Source: B18-G4 sp003648575 (GTDB lineage Bacteria > Bacteroidota > Bacteroidia > Bacteroidales > B18-G4). Taken from it: 12,492 nucleotides of DNA. The notes below the pieces were generated by a model. It was given only the letters and a program-made list of their open reading frames with translations. It did no database searches and was not told the DNA's origin. The position numbers and the translations under genes are program-made. Below, in pieces: positions 7,561 to 12,492 of the stretch (positions are counted from its first letter, which is position 1; the number at the start of each line of letters is the position of its first letter). The stretch spans positions 1 through 12,492 of the forward strand of contig JAOZTN010000088.1 in the NCBI GenBank assembly GCA_029942245.1, read 5' to 3'.

Positions 7561-8502
7561 ATGAAAGAAGAATTGATCATAAGCGGCAGGATGAACCCGG
7601 GCATCGACCCCTTTCTGCATATATGGCACTGGCATATTCCGGTTTACCTTTTCCTGGGTGGACTGGCTGCCGGCATATTGTTCTTTGCTGCCCTTTATAC
7701 AATTATGGGTAGAGAAAAAGAGATGCCAACGGCAGTAAAATGGGCAACCTTTGTGGTCCCAGTCGCCCTGGTATTTGGCCTAATGGCCCTGTTCTTTGAC
7801 CTCAAGCACCAGATGTTTTTCTGGCAGCTATATACTACAGTCAGGATAGAGTCCCCTATGTCGTGGGGAGCCTGGGTGCTAATGTTTATCACACCCCTGT
7901 CGATGTTATGGGCAGCCAGCTATATCAAAGAAGCCATCCCAAGCTGGGAATGGAAGTTTAAGATCCTTGACCAGATTATGACCCTGGTGGATAAATACCG
8001 TAAAACCCTTGCATGGGCCATGCTAGCCCTGGCGATCATCCTGGGAATCTATACCGGTATTCTCCTGTCGGCTTTCAATGCACGTCCGTTGTGGAACACC
8101 TCCCTTCTCGGACCGCTCTTCCTGGTTTCAGGGATGTCGACCGGTGCAGCCACCATTTTGTGGATGTCGAAAGACCATTATGAACGCCGGATCATGAGCA
8201 TGATCGACCTGGTTCTGATCGTTGTAGAGATATTCTTCATCATCCACCTCTTTATGGGCTTCCTCGCCAGCACAGCAGTACAAATAGAAGCAGCGGACCT
8301 CTTCCTTGGCGGACAGTTTACCGTTTCTTTCTGGGTATTTGTTGTGATCCTTGGCCTGGTGTTTCCTGCCATACTGGAGATACTCGAGCTTAGCGGACGT
8401 AAGATCCCGGCAGCCATACCTGCCCTGCTCATCCTCTTTGGAGGCCTGGCCCTCAGGTTTATTATGGTAGAAGCAGGACAACTGACACGATATTTTTATT
8501 AG
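7561..8502 (+). CDS. PsrC/NrfD-type quinone-interacting membrane subunit
   Basis: This 313-residue integral membrane protein has about eight hydrophobic segments (roughly residues 20-50, 58-80, 98-118, 145-172, 178-202, 210-236, 250-274 and 281-304). This is the size and topology of PsrC in Thermus and of NrfD-family subunits. The N-terminal HIWHWHIPVYLFLGGLAAG stretch resembles the family's first helix, which contributes to the quinone site. It would anchor the PsrA-PsrB pair on the periplasmic face and exchange electrons with menaquinone. It follows the ferredoxin gene by 21 bases and precedes the first YeeE-like gene by 24 bases. Substitution by a haem-b PhsC is excluded by its sequence character. 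The quinone-reaction direction is not determined. Confidence 0.88.
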   Translation: MKEELIISGRMNPGIDPFLHIWHWHIPVYLFLGGLAAGILFFAALYTIMGREKEMPTAVKWATFVVPVALVFGLMALFFDLKHQMFFWQLYTTVRIESPMSWGAWVLMFITPLSMLWAASYIKEAIPSWEWKFKILDQIMTLVDKYRKTLAWAMLALAIILGIYTGILLSAFNARPLWNTSLLGPLFLVSGMSTGAATILWMSKDHYERRIMSMIDLVLIVVEIFFIIHLFMGFLASTAVQIEAADLFLGGQFTVSFWVFVVILGLVFPAILEILELSGRKIPAAIPALLILFGGLALRFIMVEAGQLTRYFY

Positions 8503-8526
8503 TATTCGATCGTAAACAAAAAAACA

Positions 8527-9057
8527 ATGAATACATCAATAACAGACAGAAGTAAAATATATGCAAACCCTTACCTGAGTGGTTTCCTGCTCGGAATGAT
8601 ATTGCTTGCCACCTTTTATATTACCGGCAGGGGACTGGGTGCCAGCGGTGCCATTAAGTCCACTGTGGTTACTGCAGTGAACGCGGCAGCCCAAAATCAC
8701 GCCGGGAATTCAGCCTACTATAGCAAGTTCATCAGCGATGACCATCATCCCATGAACAACTGGCTGGTATTTGAAATTCTTGGTGTGCTGGCCGGTGCTT
8801 TCCTTTCGGGAGCCATCGCAGGCAGGTTAAAATTAAAGGTAGAGCATTCACCCAAGATCTCTTCCAGAACCCGCCTGATTATGGCAGGTATCGGAGGCAT
8901 CTTATTCGGGATAGGGTCACAACTCGGACGAGGATGTACCAGTGGTGCTGCCCTCAGTGGTATGGCCAGCATGGCCCTTGCAGGCTTTATTGCCTTGCTC
9001 ACCATTTTTGGAGGAGGCTACCTCTTTGCATACTTTTTTAGAAAATTTTGGATTTAG
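8527..9057 (+). CDS. YeeE/YedE-family sulfur transport protein, half-size, first copy
   Basis: This 176-residue membrane protein has about four hydrophobic segments and the family signature GRGCTSGAALSG around C137, its only cysteine. In full-length YeeE/TsuA thiosulfate channels, conserved cysteines line the substrate path and are thought to contact thiosulfate in turn; those proteins are about 330-350 residues with two internal halves. Here one half is a separate polypeptide, with the second encoded 21 bases downstream, so the two probably form a heterodimeric channel. A segment of about 45 residues between helices 1 and 2 (YSKFISDDHHPMN region, His-rich) may protrude from the membrane. The substrate is inferred to be thiosulfate or another sulfane-sulfur species. 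The family also includes selenium-related YedE. Confidence 0.85.
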   Translation: MNTSITDRSKIYANPYLSGFLLGMILLATFYITGRGLGASGAIKSTVVTAVNAAAQNHAGNSAYYSKFISDDHHPMNNWLVFEILGVLAGAFLSGAIAGRLKLKVEHSPKISSRTRLIMAGIGGILFGIGSQLGRGCTSGAALSGMASMALAGFIALLTIFGGGYLFAYFFRKFWI

Positions 9058-9078
9058 AAATCATTTAGAATTAAAGAT

Positions 9079-9672
9079 ATGACTGGACCATTAATACCCA
9101 TGGGCGCAATAGGACAGAGCTGGGACCTGGTAATCGCTCTTTTGATCGGAATGGCCTTCGGATATGTGCTGGAGTCAGCAGGCTTCTCATCATCGAGAAA
9201 ACTTGCAGGTGTGTTTTATGGATACGATTTCACCGTATTACGTGTATTTTTCACAGCAGCCATTACAGCCATGCTGGGTTTGCTATATTTCGGATATATG
9301 GGATGGCTCGACCTCTCCATGATCTACGTAAATGAAACCTATGTGATCGCCACTATTGTGGGCGGACTCATCATGGGCCTGGGATTTATCACAGGCGGCT
9401 ACTGCCCGGGAACAAGCATGTGCGGTGTCGCCATCGGAAAGATCGATGCCATGGTATTTACCGGAGGGATGTTTGTTGGGATACTGATTTTCTCAGAAGC
9501 ATTCTCGCTTTTCGAAGGCATCTATTACAGCAACTCCCTGGGGCCTGTGAAGGTTTACGACTCACTGGGGCTTTCTTCAGGTGTATTTGCCTTGCTGCTT
9601 ATCGTTGTGGCCCTCGTGGCATTTGTATTCGCCAGGATCATACAAAACAAAGTAAAAAAAGTAGATTATTAA
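9079..9672 (+). CDS. YeeE/YedE-family sulfur transport protein, half-size, second copy
   Basis: This 197-residue membrane protein has about five hydrophobic segments. Family signatures are the first-helix block GYVLESAGFSSSRKLAG (28-44) and the loop GGYCPGTSMCG (106-116), which carries C109 and C115. These match the DUF395/Sulf_transp half-repeat. It is paired with the preceding gene and is not a duplicate of it, because the cysteine loops differ (GRGCTSG against GGYCPGTS), as in known two-component members of this family. Together the two would supply the conserved cysteines of one full YeeE. No cytoplasmic TusA-like YeeD partner follows; rhodanese-like proteins occupy that place. The ATG at 9079 is the first in frame and includes the whole first helix. 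Confidence 0.85.
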   Translation: MTGPLIPMGAIGQSWDLVIALLIGMAFGYVLESAGFSSSRKLAGVFYGYDFTVLRVFFTAAITAMLGLLYFGYMGWLDLSMIYVNETYVIATIVGGLIMGLGFITGGYCPGTSMCGVAIGKIDAMVFTGGMFVGILIFSEAFSLFEGIYYSNSLGPVKVYDSLGLSSGVFALLLIVVALVAFVFARIIQNKVKKVDY

Positions 9673-9683
9673 TCATATAGCTT

Positions 9684-10298
9684 ATGAACAAAGCATATTA
9701 TATACTTGCAGCTTTCCTGATCATTCTCGGAGTGGGATTATTGGTCCTTCCGGAAAGGGACCGTCCCGATGAAGCTTCACCCCGTGAACTGCTCGGTGAT
9801 CTCAGAAACCCCTCACGCTTCATCTCCACTGATAAAGTGGCTGAGATGCTTATTGATAAGGATCCAACACTGGTCCTCGTCGATGTCAGGGATATGTATG
9901 ACAACCTCGACTTCAGCCTGCCCGGAGCACACAGTATTCCATTGGAAGAGATCCTTGTGTATGACTGGGTCGACTCGCTGGCGTATGAGAAAAGCAAGGT
10001 TGTACTTTTTTCAAACAGCGATATCAAGGCTGAGCAGGCCTGGCTCCTGCTGAAAAGAGAGAACCACAATAACATCCACGTGATGAAAGGGGGACTGAAC
10101 TGCTGGTTTGAGAATATTATTCAGCCTACAGCACCACCAGAAACCGCTGCTAATGATGAGATTGACCGCTATGAGTTCAGGAAAGGAGCCTCCATATATT
10201 TCACTGGCGGTTCTGCCCCTATTGAAACAGAAGCAGGCGCTGAGCCCGTGGTGGTCAGGAGAAAAAACAAAACACAAGTTGTAGAAGGAGGTTGTTAA
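9684..10298 (+). CDS. membrane-anchored rhodanese-fold protein lacking catalytic Cys, C-terminal VVEGGC
   Basis: This 204-residue protein has one N-terminal helix (about 5-22) and then a rhodanese fold, including DVRDMYDN (67-74), PGAHSIP (80-86) and GGLNCWF (136-142). It is probably a periplasmic domain tethered to the membrane. The catalytic loop, normally a Cys followed by GxR, reads FSNSDIKAEQAW (109-120), with S110 where the sulfur-carrying Cys should be. Ordinary thiosulfate sulfurtransferase activity at that site is therefore unlikely. The C-terminal tail of about 55 residues is polar. It ends in a basic stretch and VVEGGC, the same six residues that end the next protein. C140 and C204 are the only cysteines. 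I infer a sulfur-carrier or docking role. A purely structural role is possible. Confidence 0.82.
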   Translation: MNKAYYILAAFLIILGVGLLVLPERDRPDEASPRELLGDLRNPSRFISTDKVAEMLIDKDPTLVLVDVRDMYDNLDFSLPGAHSIPLEEILVYDWVDSLAYEKSKVVLFSNSDIKAEQAWLLLKRENHNNIHVMKGGLNCWFENIIQPTAPPETAANDEIDRYEFRKGASIYFTGGSAPIETEAGAEPVVVRRKNKTQVVEGGC

Positions 10299-10317
10299 CC
10301 TCACAAAAACAAGAATT

Positions 10318-10962
10318 ATGCAATTTAAACACCCAAACAGGTCATTTGTAGCTTTTGTTATCACTTTTATTGTTGTGATCGTAGTAGGACTGCTCACCCT
10401 CAACTGGCCTGACCTGAAATACCAGCTTAGCCTGGAAGAAACAGTCGAGCAGATTATGCTAGAAGAAGACCAGATCTTTCCTGAAGACCTTGTTGGCATC
10501 ATTGAATACGAAGATTCTGCTTATGTGATCATCGACGTACGGAACCCTTTTGAATATATCAATGGCCATATCAATGGTGCATTAAATATTCCTACCAACA
10601 GCCTGCTGGATAAAGAAAACATAAAAGCTTTTAAACAATATGCAACAGATTCACTCATCGTTGTACTATATGGACAAGACCAGTTGGAAGCCAATGGGCC
10701 CTGGATGATCCTTAAACAAATAGGATTCGATAATTTCCAGGTACTAATGGGAGGATATCATTACTTCACTACAGGACCGCTCGACTTTTACGATATGCCT
10801 GAAGTGCCAGCTTACCTCGTAGAGGAACCGGCTTACGATTATTACGGTATCATGGAAGAGATGGGAAGCACTTCCTTTGAAGATGCAGGTTCATCTGACC
10901 AGCCGGAGGTGGTGATCCCAAGCAGAAAAAAGAAAGGAAGCGTTGTTGAAGGGGGTTGTTAG
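10318..10962 (+). CDS. second rhodanese-fold protein lacking catalytic Cys, C-terminal VVEGGC
   Basis: This 214-residue protein has an N-terminal helix (about 10-29), then a rhodanese fold with IDVRNPFEYINGHINGALNIP across residues 72-92 and LMGGYHYF (143-150). The catalytic loop reads LYGQDQLEANGPW (117-129), with G119 in place of the active-site Cys. The only cysteine in the protein is the last residue, C214, in VVEGGC. The tail before it is long, acidic and tyrosine-rich (about 155-200), then basic (SRKKK), so it could act as a flexible arm. It starts 19 bases after its paralogue; the two are clearly diverged in the core, so a shared tail implies selection on the tail. It is the last gene of the operon before a gap containing a new promoter. 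Confidence 0.82.
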   Translation: MQFKHPNRSFVAFVITFIVVIVVGLLTLNWPDLKYQLSLEETVEQIMLEEDQIFPEDLVGIIEYEDSAYVIIDVRNPFEYINGHINGALNIPTNSLLDKENIKAFKQYATDSLIVVLYGQDQLEANGPWMILKQIGFDNFQVLMGGYHYFTTGPLDFYDMPEVPAYLVEEPAYDYYGIMEEMGSTSFEDAGSSDQPEVVIPSRKKKGSVVEGGC

Positions 10963-11050
10963 GAACCAAAACCCTGAATATATAATCAGATTGACATGAC
11001 TGCATGTGATCTATATCAACAAAATTGTTATTATAAATCAACACTCTGTC

Positions 11051-11081
11051 TTGACTGCTCGAAGTTAAAGTCGTACATTTG
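11051..11081 (+). promoter_or_regulatory. candidate promoter of the small Cys-pair membrane protein gene
   Basis: TACATTTG at 11074-11081 matches the Bacteroidota -7 consensus TAnnTTTG, and TTG at 11051-11053 lies 20 bases upstream. The predicted start site leaves a leader of roughly 20 bases before the ATG at 11106, like the layout in front of the Rieske gene. The -7 box contains the upstream in-frame TTG at 11079, which argues against that TTG as a start codon. The small gene can therefore be transcribed independently of the operon. Confidence 0.6.
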
Positions 11082-11105
11082 AAATATCATATAAAATCAA
11101 TTCTG

Positions 11106-11342
11106 ATGAGGAGAAAACATGTGTTAGCGAATTTTGCACTGCTCTTTGGTGCTTTTGGTTTCCTGGGATACATCTTTATCGTTATTGCCGGCTATTTGGG
11201 CTGCTGTGCCAACATCACTTCTGCGCTCTACCATAACATAGTGATCATCATCCTTGTCATTGCATTTGCCCTCTTTGCCGTTTGCATGTACAACAACTGC
11301 TGTAAGCTCCCAAAAGGACCTGAAGAGAAAAACAAAGCTTAA
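11106..11342 (+). CDS. small two-helix membrane protein with two Cys-Cys pairs, MerF-like layout
   Basis: This 78-residue protein has two hydrophobic segments (about 8-31 and 44-61) with a basic N-terminus (MRRKH) and a charged C-terminal tail, predicting a hairpin with both ends in the cytoplasm. It has five cysteines: the vicinal pair C33/C34 at the outer end of helix 1, C60, and the vicinal pair C65/C66 just after helix 2 on the inner side. The mercuric transporter MerF (81 residues) also has two helices and two vicinal pairs, the second in a short Lys-rich tail. I therefore see a MerF-like layout without proven homology. The role is unknown. Passing a soft metal or sulfane sulfur across the membrane is conceivable. 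No mer genes are nearby. The start at 11106 is set by the promoter position. Confidence 0.65.
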   Translation: MRRKHVLANFALLFGAFGFLGYIFIVIAGYLGCCANITSALYHNIVIIILVIAFALFAVCMYNNCCKLPKGPEEKNKA

Positions 11343-11397
11343 GATTCTAATTTCCGTTGCCCACTACGGAGGGAAGGATTCCTGTCTCTTAAATGAT

Positions 11398-12249
11398 TTA
11401 TTCTGCCTCTGCGGCTAATCGTCTTTTATGTACCCTCTTTGCAATCACGATGCTTAATTCATACAATCCCCACAATGGTATGACTACCATTACCTGGCTG
11501 AAGATATCCGGAGGAGTAATAATGGCCGAAATGACCAGCAGGATCACCAGGGTATATTTCCTGTTCTTTTTCAGGAATTCCGGAGTAAGCAGGCCCACAC
11601 GGGTAAAGAAGAATACGAAAACCGGAAGTTCAAATACAATCCCAACGGAAAGAGAAACAGAAACCACTGTGCTGATATATGAGCTCAGGGATACATTATT
11701 GGCTACTGCTTCACTCACCTGGTAGGTCCCCAGGAAGTTAATGGTTAGCGGGACAATAAGGAAGTAGCTGAACAACACACCAAACAAAAAGAGAATAGAG
11801 CATACGAAAACAGCCCCGCCGGAGTATTTTTTTTCCGTTGGCTTCAGCGCAGGCTGAATAAAGCTCCATATCTCATGGAGGATATAGGGAAAGGCCAGGA
11901 TCACGCCTGCCATAATGGAAATATACATGTGGGTAAGGAACTGCCCCGACATCTTTATGTTAATGATCTCGAGCTGGGAATTATCCAGGCACAATGCCTG
12001 AACACCTACAATATCGGCAAAGCGACAGAGCAGTTGTGTAGTCAGAAAATCCTCCCTGATAGGCGCCAGAATGATCTTATCAAAGATAAAGTCCTTGAAG
12101 ATGAAAGCTACAATGCCCAGGATCAAAACGGCAGCGATAGATCGTACAAGGTTCCATCTCAGTTCCTCCAGGTGCTCCCAGAATGACATTTCCCTTTCCT
12201 TTTTGGGTGGAGGGGGTGGATTTTTCTTGGTCGTATTAAACTCTGCCAT
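11398..12249 (-). CDS. tatC: Sec-independent protein translocase TatC
   Basis: This 283-residue protein has about six hydrophobic segments and is the twin-arginine signal receptor in the cytoplasmic membrane. Diagnostic parts are SFWEHLEELRWNL (22-34), HEIWSFIQPAL (125-135) with the conserved Glu at 126, VFELPVFVFFF (205-215) with E207 at the position of E. coli E170, and ITPPDIFSQ (244-252). The N-terminus carries a proline run (PPPPP, residues 11-15) before the conserved core, longer than in E. coli. The neighbourhood supplies two likely cargoes, the PsrA-type subunit and the Rieske protein. No TatA/B gene is in view. It converges on the small membrane-protein gene with a 55-base gap that contains no convincing terminator. 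The C-terminus is basic, as expected for a cytoplasmic tail. Confidence 0.93.
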   Translation of the reverse strand: MAEFNTTKKNPPPPPKKEREMSFWEHLEELRWNLVRSIAAVLILGIVAFIFKDFIFDKIILAPIREDFLTTQLLCRFADIVGVQALCLDNSQLEIINIKMSGQFLTHMYISIMAGVILAFPYILHEIWSFIQPALKPTEKKYSGGAVFVCSILFLFGVLFSYFLIVPLTINFLGTYQVSEAVANNVSLSSYISTVVSVSLSVGIVFELPVFVFFFTRVGLLTPEFLKKNRKYTLVILLVISAIITPPDIFSQVMVVIPLWGLYELSIVIAKRVHKRRLAAEAE

Positions 12250-12273
12250 GCAGTTCTTTTATCAATTTGAATC

Positions 12274-12281
12274 CAAAAATA
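12274..12281 (-). promoter_or_regulatory. candidate -7 promoter element of tatC
   Basis: On the minus strand the octamer TATTTTTG matches TAnnTTTG and is identical to the -7 box of the Rieske operon. It would leave a leader of about 20 bases before the tatC ATG. I find no good TTG at the expected -33 distance, so confidence is limited. Confidence 0.4.
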
Positions 12282-12320
12282 GTAAATCCCTTGAAATTAT
12301 TATGTTTGTAATGTTAGGTA

Positions 12321-12492
12321 TTGGGCGTTGGGCATTCAGAAACTTGAAACTTGATACTAGAAACCAGTAGGCAGTAAGCAGTAGGCAGTAGGCAGTAAGC
12401 AGTAAGCAGTCGGCATCCAGAATCCAGAATCCAGAATCCAGCAACCAGCAACCAGCAACCAGTAACCAGTAACCAGTAACCAGTAACCAGTA
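12321..12492. repeat. mosaic heptanucleotide tandem repeat running off the window
   Basis: About 24 consecutive seven-base units can be read in one unbroken phase from 12321 to the window edge. The unit changes in steps: TTGGGCG/TTGGGCA, TTCAGAA, ACTTGAA/ACTTGAT, ACTAGAA, ACCAGTA, GGCAGTA or AGCAGTA (five units, plus AGCAGTC), GGCATCC, AGAATCC three times, AGCAACC three times, then AGTAACC four times and a partial unit. Unit length is conserved and sequence drifts, so it is not a simple single-unit satellite. It lies upstream of tatC and encodes nothing credible. Confidence 0.9.

Noticed and set aside
10994..11007. Inverted repeat ACATG-ACTG-CATGT after the second rhodanese gene
   Set aside because: The five-base stem has no following T tract and could occur by chance. 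An operator is possible but nothing else supports it.
11079..11105. TTG start upstream of the 78-residue protein
   Set aside because: This TTG is part of the candidate -7 element TACATTTG, so it would lie upstream of the transcript start.
11343..11397. Possible terminator between the small membrane protein gene and tatC
   Set aside because: Only a 5-bp stem (TCCGT/ACGGA) with an 8-base loop is present and there is no T run on either strand, so it does not make a credible intrinsic terminator.
12262..12444. Minus-strand open frame rich in Leu, Thr, Ala and Tyr upstream of tatC
   Set aside because: It is a translation of the heptad repeat. The periodic LLTAY-type peptide is a by-product of the seven-base period.
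1..12492. CRISPR array, tRNA, rRNA, insertion sequence or prophage
   Set aside because: I saw no spaced direct repeats of CRISPR type, no tRNA or rRNA sequence, and no transposase or integrase coding region. The only tandem repeat is the seven-base array.

Overview
The window looks like a chromosomal segment of an anaerobic or facultative member of the Bacteroidota. The reasons are indirect. Several transcription units are preceded by close matches to the Bacteroidota promoter (-33 TTTG-like, about 19-21 bp, -7 TAnnTTTG). Most genes lack a Shine-Dalgarno sequence, and the window ends in a seven-base mosaic tandem repeat of a kind I associate with Bacteroidota intergenic DNA. I cannot name a genus.

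Layout. (1) 36-1183, + strand: mobA and a MobB-like P-loop protein, overlapping by ATGA, for molybdenum cofactor maturation. (2) 4318-1173, - strand: a Tat-type Rieske iron-sulfur protein and a 910-residue fusion of a seven-helix cytochrome b with a periplasmic multihaem cytochrome c (12 haem motifs), also overlapping by ATGA. (3) 4319-4699: an AT-rich divergent control region with a candidate promoter facing each way. (4) 4700-10962, + strand: a compact seven-gene operon. It encodes a PsrA/PhsA-type molybdoenzyme with a Tat signal, a PsrB-type four-cluster ferredoxin, a PsrC/NrfD-type membrane subunit, two half-size YeeE/YedE sulfur-transport proteins, and two membrane-anchored rhodanese-fold proteins. 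(5) 11106-11342: a 78-residue two-helix protein with two Cys-Cys pairs and its own strong candidate promoter. (6) 12249-11398, - strand: tatC. (7) 12321-12492: the heptad repeat, running off the end.

How they fit together. MobA and the MobB-like protein would supply the bis-MGD cofactor. TatC would help export the folded PsrA-type subunit and the Rieske protein. PsrABC would exchange electrons between the quinone pool and a sulfur substrate outside the cytoplasmic membrane. The divergent Rieske/cytochrome b-multihaem c unit would connect the same quinone pool to periplasmic or outward electron carriers.

The most unusual part is the tail of the operon. Both rhodanese-like proteins have lost the catalytic-loop cysteine, yet both end in the identical C-terminal hexapeptide VVEGGC, and in the second this is the only cysteine in the protein. 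The tail resembles the GGCGG swinging arm of the SoxY sulfur carrier. I infer that these are periplasmic sulfur-carrier or docking proteins serving PsrABC and the split YeeE transporter. This has to be tested: the direction of the chemistry and the substrate cannot be read from sequence.
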